A stretch of DNA of 64,000 bases from Pantoea sp. At-9b (GCF_000175935.2 NC_014837.1:2542001-2606000), one strand, 5' to 3'; numbered from the stretch's first letter, positions 29,501 through 38,164 are shown. Notes: a model not told the origin generated them from the letters alone. Made by a program: numbers and translations.

Positions 29501-30458
29501 CTTTGTGAAACCGACGCTGATTGAACTGGAGCAGGTTAGCGATCTGGACAAAGAAGTCTTTGGCCCGGTGCTGCATGTGGTGCGCTTCGCACGCAGCAAA
29601 CTGCCGCAGTTGATCGATCACATCAACGCCTCCGGTTACGGTTTGACGTTGGGCGTCCATACGCGTATTGACGAAACCATTGCCCAGGTCACGGCAGGTG
29701 CCAAAGTCGGTAACCTGTATGTTAACCGTAATATGGTGGGAGCGGTGGTCGGCGTCCAGCCGTTCGGCGGGGAAGGTTTATCCGGCACGGGTCCGAAAGC
29801 CGGTGGGCCACTGTATCTCTATCGCCTGCTGGCGAACCGTCCGGACGATGCGCTGCTTACTACCTTTGATCGCCAGGATGCTGAACGTCCGGTGGAGGCG
29901 ACCCTGCGCAGCGCGCTGTTGAGTGCACATCAGGCACTGCAACAATGGGCGCAAGATAAACCCGAACTGTTGGCCCTGACTCAACGTTATGACCAACTGG
30001 CACAAGCCGGTACTGTCCGTCTGCTGCCGGGCCCAACCGGTGAGCGCAATACCTTTACCCTGCTGCCGCGTGAACAGGTACTGTGTATTGCCGACAACGA
30101 GCCGGATGTGCTGACCCAGTTGGCCGCCGTTACCAGTGTCGGCAGTCAGGCGCTGTGGCCGGATGATGAACTGCATCGTTCATTACGCGCCACCTTGCCG
30201 ACTGCGGTACAGCAACGTATCACACTGGCAAAAGATGTGCTGGCCGGTGAGTTTGATGCGGTGATCTACCACGGTGATGCTGATCAGTTACGTAGCCTGT
30301 GCGAGCAGGTGGCGGCACGTGACGGGGCGATTGTTTCCGTACAGGGCTTCGCCCGTGGGGAAACCAATCTGCTGTTGGAGCGTTTGCTGATTGAGCGTTC
30401 GCTCAGCGTCAACACTGCAGCAGCGGGTGGTAACGCCAGTCTCATGACCATAGGTTAA
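26514..30458 (+). CDS. putA: Trifunctional PutA: repressor, proline dehydrogenase, glutamate-5-semialdehyde dehydrogenase
   Basis: 1314 residues (E. coli 1320). Residues 1-47 form the ribbon-helix-helix DNA-binding domain (TTTMGVKLDEATRDRIKLAAQKIDRTPHW). The central FAD-dependent proline dehydrogenase barrel follows (GISIKLSALHPRY, INIDAEEADRLELSL, LVKGAYWDSEIK). The ALDH domain has ISPWNFPLAIF, ETGGMNAMIVD and the catalytic Cys in DSAGQRCSALRLL. The C-terminal domain that helps seal the channel is present. ATG 26514 (MATTTMG) is the family start, with AGGA upstream. It oxidises proline to glutamate at the membrane and represses put when proline is low. Confidence 0.97.
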   Translation: MATTTMGVKLDEATRDRIKLAAQKIDRTPHWLIKQAIFNYLAQLESGDALPEIPVQLIDGASEDHAPEESVQPFLDFAEQILPQSVTRSAITAAWRRPETDAVPMLLEQARLPAPLAEKTHQLAYTLAEKLRHQKGATGRAGMVQSLLQEFSLSSQEGVALMCLAEALLRIPDKPTRDALIRDKISNGNWQSHLGRSPSMFVNAATWGLLFTGRLVSTHNEANLSRSLNRIIGKSGEPLIRKGVDMAMRLMGEQFVTGETIAEALANARKLEEKGFRYSYDMLGEAALTASDAKAYLLSYQQAIHAIGKASNGRGIYEGPGISIKLSALHPRYSRAQYERVMEELYPTLKSLTLLARSYDIGINIDAEEADRLELSLDLLEKLCFEPELEGWNGIGFVIQAYQKRCPFVIDYLVDLAQRSRRRLMIRLVKGAYWDSEIKRAQMDGLEGYPVYTRKVYTDISYLACARKLLAVPNLIYPQFATHNAHTLAAIYQLAGNNYYPGQYEFQCLHGMGEPLYEQVVGKVADGKLNRPCRIYAPVGTHETLLAYLVRRLLENGANTSFVNRIADTSLPIDELVADPVAAVEKIGANEGAIGLPHAKIPLPRELYGEKRVNSAGLDLANEHRLASLSSALLNSASQPWQAQPLIEGELAVGSSNPVLNPSAPADVVGRVREATSQEVSQALDAAVNAGPIWFATPPQERAAILERAAEMMEGQMQQLIGLLVREAGKTYNNAIAEVREAVDFLYYYAGMVRDDFDNETHRPLGPVVCISPWNFPLAIFSGQIAAALAAGNSVLAKPAEQTPLIAAQAVQIMLDAGVPSGVLQLLPGLGETVGAQLTGDDRVRGVMFTGSTAVATLLQRNLAGRLDPQGRPTPLIAETGGMNAMIVDSSALTEQVVVDIVASAFDSAGQRCSALRLLCVQEDVAEHTLKMLRGAMAECRMGNPERLSTDIGPVIDAEAKSNIERHIQAMRNKGFTVYQAAQENPQDSKEWATGTFVKPTLIELEQVSDLDKEVFGPVLHVVRFARSKLPQLIDHINASGYGLTLGVHTRIDETIAQVTAGAKVGNLYVNRNMVGAVVGVQPFGGEGLSGTGPKAGGPLYLYRLLANRPDDALLTTFDRQDAERPVEATLRSALLSAHQALQQWAQDKPELLALTQRYDQLAQAGTVRLLPGPTGERNTFTLLPREQVLCIADNEPDVLTQLAAVTSVGSQALWPDDELHRSLRATLPTAVQQRITLAKDVLAGEFDAVIYHGDADQLRSLCEQVAARDGAIVSVQGFARGETNLLLERLLIERSLSVNTAAAGGNASLMTIG

Positions 30459-30494
30459 CCAAGAAGGGCGGCCCACGGGCCGCCCTTCTTGGTT
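30457..30494. terminator. Shared bidirectional terminator spanning two stop codons
   Basis: An 18-bp perfect stem (30457-30474 with 30477-30494) has a 2-nt apex. It begins inside the putA TAA and ends inside the TAA of the convergent acyltransferase, so both genes read into the hairpin at their last codon. Confidence 0.85.
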
Positions 30495-31575
30495 ACGCGG
30501 CGCTCTTCCTGCGCTTCATACCAATCAATGTCGGGAACACAAACAGCGACTGCCCCAGCCCACGGTTAGTCACCGACCATACCAGCACAGAACACAACGA
30601 ACAGATGGCTACGATGGCGATGGGATACAGGCATGCCCAGAGCACCGAGAACCACGCCTGCTCATACAGGTGATGACGCTGTGCAAACAAAATGGCGGAC
30701 ATGCCGAAGTACTCAATAAAGATGCGATGAATGACATAAATTTGCAGGGTGTTGCGCCCTATCCAGTTCAGATAGGTCATCCGGAAATGTGCATTTAACC
30801 AGCGACAAATCGCCACACTCAACAGCACCGCAATGATGCACAGAAACAGATTCCTGCCCACACCAAAGATGATGTTTACCCCGGCAAAGGCGACCAGCAA
30901 CGCCCAGGGCACAATATTTTCGCGATTCCAGCTACTGAGCCGCAACATCAGTGGGCTCCAGAACGCCCCCAGCAGGAAAAACAGGAAGTATTGCGCCACG
31001 CTTTGCGGCCCCCAGAAGGGGATGATTTTCACTACCGCCAGGTAATTCAGTACCACCGCCACGGCCAGCAAGGCCATTTTCTGCTGACGAAAGATCTTCG
31101 CTAACAGGAAATAAATGCCGAGACCATAGAGATACCAGGAGGTACTCATGGCAAGGAATGTCAGTTTCAGGAACTCCAACAGCGATCCAGCATAGGCGGC
31201 ATTGGTATTATCAGAAATACGCTGACCGGTGATTTCCGATGAAATACCATCGATTGACCACCACTGAATAAATCCCCACAAAATATAGAGATAGAATAGA
31301 TTGGTAATACGGCTGGTGAAAACCTGCTTCCACGGGCGGTTCATAATACCGTTCGCCGCCAGCAGTCCCGAGACAAAGAAAAAGGCGGGCATTCGCAGTG
31401 GCGATAGAATCGTATTAAACTTCACCCATACTTCCGCTGGCAACCATCCTGCCGACAGATAATGCACGGTGTTTTCGAACCCGGGTAAAACCGTGTGATA
31501 GAGCACCACCAATAAAATACAGGTGCCCTTCAGGGTGTTCACCCATAATATCTCATCGGTCCTGGTGTTATTCAT
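30493..31575 (-). CDS. Acyltransferase-3 family membrane protein (paralogue 1)
   Basis: 360 residues, about ten transmembrane helices. The family signature is seen near the N-terminus: WVNTLKGTCILLVVLYHT with the conserved His, LSPLRMPAFFFVSGLLA with Arg and the FFFVSG block, and YLYGLGIYFL. This matches COG3594/fucose 4-O-acetylase-like acyltransferases, which O-acylate surface sugars using acyl donors at the inner membrane. ATG 31575 follows GGGAG; the ORF is open further upstream without support. Paralogous to the next gene upstream. The acceptor is unknown. Confidence 0.87.
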   Translation of the reverse strand: MNNTRTDEILWVNTLKGTCILLVVLYHTVLPGFENTVHYLSAGWLPAEVWVKFNTILSPLRMPAFFFVSGLLAANGIMNRPWKQVFTSRITNLFYLYILWGFIQWWSIDGISSEITGQRISDNTNAAYAGSLLEFLKLTFLAMSTSWYLYGLGIYFLLAKIFRQQKMALLAVAVVLNYLAVVKIIPFWGPQSVAQYFLFFLLGAFWSPLMLRLSSWNRENIVPWALLVAFAGVNIIFGVGRNLFLCIIAVLLSVAICRWLNAHFRMTYLNWIGRNTLQIYVIHRIFIEYFGMSAILFAQRHHLYEQAWFSVLWACLYPIAIVAICSLCSVLVWSVTNRGLGQSLFVFPTLIGMKRRKSAA

Positions 31576-31990
31576 ATGATTAACTCCCACTGTGTCAGTC
31601 TGGAACGCGAAATTTGACGTTGAGAAATGAGCTATGACATTTTTAATAGTGAGAGGGATTATCAAACAGGCGGGACCATCTGACTGTAGCGAAAGTCTTA
31701 AAAAATTTTTACTGGCCCTATATAACAATGCGTTACGTCGTGATGCCGCGCCGCACAACTAAGCAGGCTAATAATTTTATCTATTTATTTAACCATTAAA
31801 GTGAATATCGATACACATCAACCGCAAATATACGCACTAAATAATTCAGATTTATTCACCCGCTTTCAACCCAGGCGATAATAAAATAAAGCCAACAATC
31901 GCCACGATGTGGCATAGGGTTAAGAAAAAAATTTCTGCCTGTGCTGGTTGAAACAACAAAATTGGCCAGCTTTCGCTGGCCCGCATACGG
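31576..31990. other. AT-rich space between the two acyltransferase genes
   Basis: 415 bp with no credible ORF. It holds the terminator of the upstream paralogue (31964-31981) and presumably the promoter of the downstream one. The two paralogues are therefore transcribed separately. Confidence 0.4.
31964..31981 (-). terminator. Terminator of acyltransferase paralogue 2
   Basis: ggccagc (31964-31970) pairs with gctggcc (31975-31981) around tttc, followed on the minus strand by aattttgtt. It lies 10 bp after the stop. Confidence 0.75.
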
Positions 31991-33082
31991 TTAGGGTAAC
32001 GGTGCTGATTTCGCTTCAGCGGGTTGTTTACGCAGTAAACGCGGATAGAGAAAAAGCATCCGGCCCGGTCCACGATTCAGTAAAGTCCATACTATTAGCG
32101 ACACTGAGGTGCAGATTGCCACGCCAGTCAGCGGCATCAGTAATGCCCATGCCCAGCTAAACGCCACATGAGTAAACCAGCCGTAATGCAACGCAAGGCT
32201 CAACGCACTTAATCCCAGCAACTCGATAAAGATACGATGCAATACATAGATCTGTAGCGTATTACGCCCGATCCAGTTCAGCCATGCCATATTGAAACGC
32301 TGATTGAGGAAGCGGCACAGCACAATGCCAAACACGATGGTCAGCAGACTGTAGAACGGGTTTTTGTAACTACCACCGACATGATGTGCCACGCCGATCA
32401 GTGCAATACCGGCCAACAGCAGCCAGTGCTGACGCTGAAGGCTGCTGATGGCGATCAATCTCTCGCTAAAGAAAACGCCCAGCAGGAAGTAAAGATAGTT
32501 CTGCGCCACGCTGGCGGGTCCCCAGCCGGGGATTAAATTGAGTTGTGCCGCATAGTTCGCCGCGATCGCCAGCAGCACCAGTGCCACTTTCTGGCGATGA
32601 AACAGTTTGGTGAACAGGAAAAAACCCGCCAGCGCATAGAGATACCACAAGCTGGTCATCGACAGCAGCAGCAGCTTGATGAACTGCACCGGCGAATCCG
32701 CGTAGGCGGCGTTTTTCGCCGTTGATAAGCGGTCACCGATCAATTGCGTCGATATATAGTGGATAGTCAGCCACTGAATCACGCCCCACAGCAGATAGAG
32801 GTACAGAATGTTGCTGAACTTCTTCGTAAACACCTCCTGCCAGCTTTTTTTGCTGACGGCACTGGCCGCTAACAGGCCGGAGACAAAGAAGAAGGCGGGC
32901 ATACGTAACGGAGAGAGGTATTTATTGAAGGTCACCCAGCCTTCAGCAGGGATGATGCCGGCGGACAGATACTGCAACGATGGGGCAAAGGTGGTGATGA
33001 TCGAATGGTGTAGCACCACCAGTAAAATACATCCGCCTTTTAGCGTGTTGATCCAAAGTACCTCTTGCCTGGCTGACGTCAT
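31991..33082 (-). CDS. Acyltransferase-3 family membrane protein (paralogue 2)
   Basis: 363 residues. It shares long blocks with paralogue 1: WINTLKGGCILLVVLHHS, SPLRMPAFFFVSGLLAAS, LNWIGRNTLQIYVLHRIFIE and LLNRGPGRMLFLYP. About ten transmembrane helices. ATG 33082 follows AGGA at about 7-nt spacing; the TTG two codons upstream is not needed. It arose by tandem duplication with paralogue 1 and probably acetylates a cell-surface glycan; the target is unknown. Confidence 0.87.
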   Translation of the reverse strand: MTSARQEVLWINTLKGGCILLVVLHHSIITTFAPSLQYLSAGIIPAEGWVTFNKYLSPLRMPAFFFVSGLLAASAVSKKSWQEVFTKKFSNILYLYLLWGVIQWLTIHYISTQLIGDRLSTAKNAAYADSPVQFIKLLLLSMTSLWYLYALAGFFLFTKLFHRQKVALVLLAIAANYAAQLNLIPGWGPASVAQNYLYFLLGVFFSERLIAISSLQRQHWLLLAGIALIGVAHHVGGSYKNPFYSLLTIVFGIVLCRFLNQRFNMAWLNWIGRNTLQIYVLHRIFIELLGLSALSLALHYGWFTHVAFSWAWALLMPLTGVAICTSVSLIVWTLLNRGPGRMLFLYPRLLRKQPAEAKSAPLP

Positions 33083-33271
33083 TATCAAGTCCTGATTGTG
33101 TCATGAATTTGTAAATAATTATTTTTATTTATAAATTCATCACAATCAGACTGACTCTTAAAAAGACCTTAAGATCCTGGTCGTATCAGAGACAATAAAA
33201 TTAAGCTCATTGAATCAATGCAATAGAGATGCACAGCAAATTATTTTCGGAAGAAACTGATGAGGAGAATG

Positions 33272-33301
33272 CAGAAGAAACGCCGCAAATCATCTGCGGC
33301 G
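33272..33301 (-). terminator. Terminator of the tcy operon
   Basis: cgccgca (33281-33287) pairs with tgcggcg (33295-33301); the minus-strand continuation is tttcttctgc. It lies about 8 bp past the tcyN stop. Confidence 0.75.
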
Positions 33302-33308
33302 CTTAAGA

Positions 33309-34061
33309 TTATTGATTAAGGAATTTATCGAGAAATTGTCGGGTTCGGGCATGCTGCGGATTGCTGAACAGCGCTTTCGCAACGCCTTGCTCCACAATAC
33401 GCCCCTGATCCATAAAGATGGCACGATCGGCGACGTCACGGGCAAAGCTCATCTCGTGGGTAACGATCACCATGGTGCGCTTCTCTTCCGCTAAAGCTCG
33501 GATGGTGTTCAATACCTCGCCCACCAGTTCCGGGTCCAGCGCTGAAGTGGGTTCATCAAACAGGATCACCTGCGGCCGCATCGCCAGCGCACGCGCAATG
33601 GCGACACGTTGCTGCTGCCCGCCGGACAAACGGCGTGGAAAACTCTCTTCCTTCCCGTGCAGCCCCACTTTCTCCAGCAGTGAACGCGCTCGCGCAATGG
33701 CTTCTGCTTTCGGTTCACCCTTGACGATCACCGGTCCTTCAATAATGTTTTCCAGCACCGATCGATGAGGGAACAGATTGAAGTTCTGGAACACAAAGCC
33801 GACCTGCTGACGTAACCGGCGCACAAGGTCTTTCTGCTTATTGATACCCAACGCAGCATCGACCGTAATGTCCCCCACGCGGATGGTGCCGCTATCTGGC
33901 ACTTCCAGCAGGTTGATACTGCGCAATAAGGTGGTTTTACCGGAGCCGCTCGGCCCGATAATGGCTACCACTTCGCCGGAAGCCACGTCCAGGTCGATGC
34001 CGTGCAACACCGTCTGGCCGTGAAATTGCTTCACCAGCTGACGTACTTCAATGGCACTCAT
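33309..34061 (-). CDS. tcyN: L-cystine ABC transporter, ATP-binding protein
   Basis: 250 residues. Walker A GPSGSGKTTLL, signature LSGGQQQRVAIARAL, Walker B VILFDEPTSALD and the switch His in IVTHEM are all intact. It powers the TcyJLN (formerly FliY-YecSC) high-affinity cystine importer. It begins 4 bp inside tcyL and is last in the operon. Confidence 0.95.
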   Translation of the reverse strand: MSAIEVRQLVKQFHGQTVLHGIDLDVASGEVVAIIGPSGSGKTTLLRSINLLEVPDSGTIRVGDITVDAALGINKQKDLVRRLRQQVGFVFQNFNLFPHRSVLENIIEGPVIVKGEPKAEAIARARSLLEKVGLHGKEESFPRRLSGGQQQRVAIARALAMRPQVILFDEPTSALDPELVGEVLNTIRALAEEKRTMVIVTHEMSFARDVADRAIFMDQGRIVEQGVAKALFSNPQHARTRQFLDKFLNQ

Positions 34062-34726
34062 TTCGCCTCCCGATCCTGACGATTAACATGCGCTTCCAGG
34101 CGATTCTGCAAGGCGGAGAGCACCGTCGCCATCACCCAGTAAATCACCGAGGCGGCCAGATACATGGTAAACACCTCCAGGGTACGTGAGGTGATCAGCT
34201 GCGCCTGACGGAACAGCTCCGGTACCTGAATGGTGGCAGCCAGCGAGGTATCTTTCACCAGGCTGATAAAGCTATTGCCCAGCGGCGGCAGCGCGGTACG
34301 GGCCGCCTGCGGCAGGATCACCCGGCGCAATGTCTGCCACGGTGTCATACCGATACTGGCTGCGGCTTCCCACTGACCACGTTCGATAGCGGCGATTGCG
34401 CCACGCAGCGATTCCGAAGCATAAGCGGCGGTGTTTAGCGACAGGCCGATCATGGCGGAAGGAATGGGATCCAGCTCAATACCAAACTGCGGCAGACCGT
34501 AGTAAATCATAAACAGCTGCGCGATAAGTGGCGTGCCACGGAAGATCGACACATAGAAGCGCGCCAGCCAGTTGACCGGCCAGAAGTGTGACAGGCGCAT
34601 TAATGCCAGCACAAAACCGAGTATCAGGCCAAAGAACATCCCGCCGATACTCAGTTGCAGCGTAAACACCGCGCCTTTGAGTAAAAATGGTGCTGAATCC
34701 AGCACCAGTTGTAGGCTTTCCTGCAT
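34058..34726 (-). CDS. tcyL: L-cystine ABC transporter, permease
   Basis: 222 residues, same as E. coli YecS. Polar amino acid permease with the EAA-type loop GQWEAAASIGMTPWQTLRRVILPQA and about five helices. ATG 34726 shares its first base with the tcyJ stop (TAATG); the upstream extension is rejected. Confidence 0.95.
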   Translation of the reverse strand: MQESLQLVLDSAPFLLKGAVFTLQLSIGGMFFGLILGFVLALMRLSHFWPVNWLARFYVSIFRGTPLIAQLFMIYYGLPQFGIELDPIPSAMIGLSLNTAAYASESLRGAIAAIERGQWEAAASIGMTPWQTLRRVILPQAARTALPPLGNSFISLVKDTSLAATIQVPELFRQAQLITSRTLEVFTMYLAASVIYWVMATVLSALQNRLEAHVNRQDREAK

Positions 34727-35526
34727 TATTTCGTAACGTCCGCGCCAAACCATTTCTCAGAAAGTTTGCTCAGGGAGCCATCTTTCTGCATATCGGCAAT
34801 CGCGGCATCAATCGCTTTCAGCAGATCATCATTACCTTTACGCAGTGCGACACCGGATTCCAGACGAGAGAAGGCCGGGCCAGCTACCGCCATGGTATCG
34901 CCGGTTTTCTTCACTAAATCCAACGCGGCCAGACGGTCTACCAGGATGGCATCCAGACGGCCAGAGCGCAGATCCTGGTATTTGGTCGGGTCATCATCAT
35001 AGGTACGAATGTCCACGCCCTTCACGTTATCACGCAGCCACTGCTCGTAGTTGGAACCGAGGCCCACACCCACTTTCTTGCCAGAGAGGTCTTCCGGCTT
35101 ATTGATGCTGCCCGCATTTTTCTTCAGCGTCAGCGCCTGGACACCGGAAATGGTGTACGGGGTGGAGAAGTCATATTTCTTTTTGCGCTCATCCGAAATC
35201 GTGACCTGATTGATCACCACATCGATACGTTTTGAATCCAGTGACGCCAGCATGCCGTCCCATTTGGTCGGCTTCAGGCTGGCTTTCACGCCCAGATGCT
35301 GTGCCAGCTCCTGAGCAAACTCCACTTCGAAACCGGTCAGCTTGCCGTTTTCGTCCTGGAAGCTGAACGGCGGATAGGTGCCTTCCAGGCCCACCAGCAG
35401 CGTGCCGCGTTCTTTCACTTTATTCAGCAGATTTTCTGCCGCAAAGGTTTTCACGTTGAAACCGGCGACCAGCGCCACCGCCATCACTCCCATCACCAGT
35501 TGGCGACGAACTTGTGAGAAAGCCAT
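34726..35526 (-). CDS. tcyJ: Periplasmic L-cystine-binding protein (FliY)
   Basis: 266 residues, solute-binding protein family 3. The signal peptide runs to about residue 29 (QLVMGVMAVALVAGFNVKTFA). The family signature GTYPPFSFQDENGKLTGFEVEFA and the arginine/acid ligands of cystine binders are present. It is followed directly by tcyL. A minus-strand TATAAT at about 35603-35608 in the dcyD-tcyJ gap suggests its own promoter. In E. coli tcyJ precedes dcyD; here the two are swapped. Confidence 0.95.
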   Translation of the reverse strand: MAFSQVRRQLVMGVMAVALVAGFNVKTFAAENLLNKVKERGTLLVGLEGTYPPFSFQDENGKLTGFEVEFAQELAQHLGVKASLKPTKWDGMLASLDSKRIDVVINQVTISDERKKKYDFSTPYTISGVQALTLKKNAGSINKPEDLSGKKVGVGLGSNYEQWLRDNVKGVDIRTYDDDPTKYQDLRSGRLDAILVDRLAALDLVKKTGDTMAVAGPAFSRLESGVALRKGNDDLLKAIDAAIADMQKDGSLSKLSEKWFGADVTK

Positions 35527-35627
35527 AATTACCCCATTTATTATTTGTGAGTTGTGTGTGTTGTGTGCGTTATTCCACCGGGTCAGGTAAATAACGGCCG
35601 GATTATAAACCTTTTTTTACCCGTGTC

Positions 35628-36614
35628 TCAGACCGAAGGATGATAAGCAAATAACGCTGGCGATCCGCCGGTGTGCACAAACAATAGCGGACCTTCGCGC
35701 CGGAAACGTTGCTGACTGACGCCGTCGATCAAGCCCGCCATGGCTTTTCCGGTATATACCGGATCAAGCATAATGCCTTCCAGGCGCGCCAGCAGTTTTA
35801 CGGCTTCCATACCCTCTTCATTCGGCTCGCCGTAGCGTGGGGCAAAATAATCATCCCACAGCGTAATCGGCGCATGCGCCTCCACTTCCAGCTGCTGTGC
35901 CAGTGCAGTGCGAATGCGCTCAACCACCGGCAATTGATCCGCCACTTTACGCGACACCGTCACGCCAACCAGCTCGCTGTCCGGCAGCAACTGCTCCAGA
36001 CCAATCGCCAGACCGGCATGGGTGCCAGCACTACCAGATGCCACCACCACAGCAGCAAAATCCACCACCCCTTCGCTTTGGTGAGCGATCTCCTGAGCGC
36101 ATTCCACATAACCGAGCGCACCCAGCGCATTGGAGCCGCCGACCGGCACCACATAAGGACGAAAACCCTGCGCTTCGAGGCGTTCAGCCTGCTCCGCCAA
36201 CTGCGCCGCCGGATTATGCAACGCCGCCACCATCACCACCTCAACATCCATCAAATCCAACAGCAGGCGGTTGCCGTTGCTGAGGTAATTGGGCGCATCG
36301 GTGCCAATCGGATTTTCCAGCAACGCCACGCACTTCAGGCCGAGACGCGCCGCCACCGCCGCCGTCTGGCGCACATGATTTGATTGAATCGCCCCGGCAG
36401 TCAGCAGCACATCAGCGCCTTCACGCAGCGCGTCAGCGGCAAGAAATTCAAGTTTACGCAGTTTGTTACCGCCAAGTGCCACCGGGGTGAAATCATCGCG
36501 TTTGATGAAAATATCACGGCCAAGATAGTCAGAAAGACGGGGCAAATGTTCTAGCGGTGTGGGTGCACCCAACAACTCAAGACGAGGGAATTGGTGCAAT
36601 AGATGTAAGGACAA
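35628..36614 (-). CDS. dcyD: D-cysteine desulfhydrase
   Basis: 328 residues, exactly the E. coli length, from a TTG start at 36614. GGAGG lies 5 nt upstream, and the N-terminus [13 protein letters not shown] aligns with E. coli M-P-L-H-N-L-T-R-F-P-R-L-E. ATG 36626 is in frame but lacks a ribosome binding site. PLP enzyme: the lysine is in [11 protein letters not shown], phosphate binding in [10 protein letters not shown], with [12 protein letters not shown]. It converts D-cysteine to pyruvate, H2S and ammonia, protecting against toxic D-cysteine taken up with cystine. Confidence 0.94.
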   Translation of the reverse strand: MSLHLLHQFPRLELLGAPTPLEHLPRLSDYLGRDIFIKRDDFTPVALGGNKLRKLEFLAADALREGADVLLTAGAIQSNHVRQTAAVAARLGLKCVALLENPIGTDAPNYLSNGNRLLLDLMDVEVVMVAALHNPAAQLAEQAERLEAQGFRPYVVPVGGSNALGALGYVECAQEIAHQSEGVVDFAAVVVASGSAGTHAGLAIGLEQLLPDSELVGVTVSRKVADQLPVVERIRTALAQQLEVEAHAPITLWDDYFAPRYGEPNEEGMEAVKLLARLEGIMLDPVYTGKAMAGLIDGVSQQRFRREGPLLFVHTGGSPALFAYHPSV

Positions 36615-36745
36615 TGCAGCCTCCATTCGGGCAAATTGCAATTATTCTTACAGTGTTGCAGAAGATGAGAAAAGTCGCACCCGGAATTCACCGGGTGCAG
36701 CCCTTGTTGCTGGCGTCTTCGACAACAACAAGGGGAGGATCACAG

Positions 36746-37249
36746 TTAGCTGCGCTGCCAGCCTAAAAACTGGTCATATTTGCGCAAAGCGATGCGGTAG
36801 TTGTTATTACCGGCATCAGGTAAATCGTTCTCCAGACACTCATGCCAGCTGTTGCCCCGCAAACGTTCTGCCGGGAAATTTTTCGCCTTGAGCATGTCAT
36901 CGAGTCGACGTAACCGCACCACATACTCACGAATGGTGCTGTGACTCATCTCAGTCTGTTCAAAGAGGTATTGCTTGAACGCCATGATATCGAAGTAATT
37001 CGGATGAGTATTACAAAAAATATCGCTGCAAAAACGGCACAACGCAGTCAATTCCGGCTGGAGTTTCATCCACACCTGATCATCAATCATTTGGTCCATC
37101 CGTGCGATGGCCTCTTTATTGATGATCTGGCCACGGAATACTAACGCCATTCGGTCAAGAACTTTGCCACAATGTGAACAATTGCTTTGGCTGTGCTTGT
37201 AGTCTTTAAGGTAGCGACTTAAAGGTCTGGCTTTGGATTTGGCTCCCAT
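36746..37249 (-). CDS. fliZ: Flagella biosynthesis regulatory protein FliZ
   Basis: 167 residues. The N-terminus KARPLSRYLKDYKHSQSNCSHCGK and the helix-rich DNA-binding part with MAFKQYLFEQTEMSHSTIREYVVRLRRLDDML resemble FliZ, which mimics sigma-S promoter recognition and represses sigma-S genes during motility in E. coli. CxxC pairs are visible. It follows fliA by 49 bp and is co-transcribed. Confidence 0.94.
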   Translation of the reverse strand: MGAKSKARPLSRYLKDYKHSQSNCSHCGKVLDRMALVFRGQIINKEAIARMDQMIDDQVWMKLQPELTALCRFCSDIFCNTHPNYFDIMAFKQYLFEQTEMSHSTIREYVVRLRRLDDMLKAKNFPAERLRGNSWHECLENDLPDAGNNNYRIALRKYDQFLGWQRS

Positions 37250-37298
37250 TGCTGAGTCCCCGGTTTTATTATTTTTGGATCGCCAGGAACTGAGTCTG

Positions 37299-38021
37299 TC
37301 AGCGCGCTCCCGTTAAACGGGCACGCAGGCGTTTGATCGCCTGACTGTGCAGTTGACTGACGCGGGATTCGCCCACTTCCAGCACCGCGCCAATCTCCTT
37401 CAGGTTCAGTTCTTCCTGGTAGTACAGTGTCAGCACCAATTTTTCACGCTCGGGCAAGGCCTCGATCGCTTCAATTACGCGCTCACGCAGATTCCCTTCC
37501 ATCAGTTGATGAAGCGGGTTGGCTTCTTCATGCCCTTCCGTCACCAGCTCTGCGCTGTCACCGTGTTCTTCCCGATACTCGTCGTAGGAGAAGAGTTGGC
37601 TGTTGTTGGTATCCAGCAGAATCTGCCGATACTCCTCCAGCGAAACATTCAATTGATCAGCCACTTCCTGCTCGGTAGCCGCGCGCCCCATCGCTTGCTC
37701 TACCTGATGCATGGCGCCAGCCACCTCACGCGCATTACGGCGCACGCTACGAGGTGCCCAGTCGCGACTGCGCAATTCATCCAGCATTGCTCCCCGGATA
37801 CGCTGCACGGCGTAAGTGGTAAAGGCGGTACCCTGTAACGCGTCGTAGCGCTCCACGGCGTTCAGTAAACCAATGCCACCGGCCTGCAGCAGATCGTCAA
37901 GCTCAACGCTGGCGGGCAACCGTACCTGCAGGCGCAACGCTTCATGCCGCACCAGAGGAACGTAGCGCTGCCAGAGCGAATGTTTATCCATCACGCCATC
38001 GGCGGTATAGAGATCGTTCAC
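37299..38021 (-). CDS. fliA: RNA polymerase sigma-28 factor FliA
   Basis: 240 residues. Region 2 (SVELDDLLQAGGIGLLNAVERYD, FTTYAVQRIRGAMLDELR), region 3 and region 4 (LNLKEIGAVLEVGESRVSQLHSQAIKRLR) are intact. The start is GTG 38021, as in E. coli (M-N-x-L-Y-T-A-x-G-V-M-D-K-H). It drives fliC, fliD and other late flagellar genes and is held by FlgM until the hook is finished. An autoregulatory sigma-28 promoter lies upstream. Confidence 0.97.
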   Translation of the reverse strand: MNDLYTADGVMDKHSLWQRYVPLVRHEALRLQVRLPASVELDDLLQAGGIGLLNAVERYDALQGTAFTTYAVQRIRGAMLDELRSRDWAPRSVRRNAREVAGAMHQVEQAMGRAATEQEVADQLNVSLEEYRQILLDTNNSQLFSYDEYREEHGDSAELVTEGHEEANPLHQLMEGNLRERVIEAIEALPEREKLVLTLYYQEELNLKEIGAVLEVGESRVSQLHSQAIKRLRARLTGAR

Positions 38022-38045
38022 GTTGACTACCCTGCGTTAATAAAG

Positions 38046-38072
38046 TTATCGGCATGATTATCTAATTCTGTA
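38046..38072 (-). promoter_or_regulatory. Sigma-28 promoter of fliA
   Basis: Minus strand: -10 GCCGATAA (38046-38053, perfect) and -35 TACAGAAT (38065-38072, 5 of 8 to TAAAGTTT) with the canonical 11-bp spacer. A class-3 autoregulatory promoter for fliA is known in E. coli. Confidence 0.7.
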
Positions 38073-38164
38073 GGGCGTTTTGATTGGAGGAATAGGCGGG
38101 CAAAGCGCGGTTATTTCAATTTGTAATTGATGGCGGCGCGATACGCCGCCATACAAACCACCGG

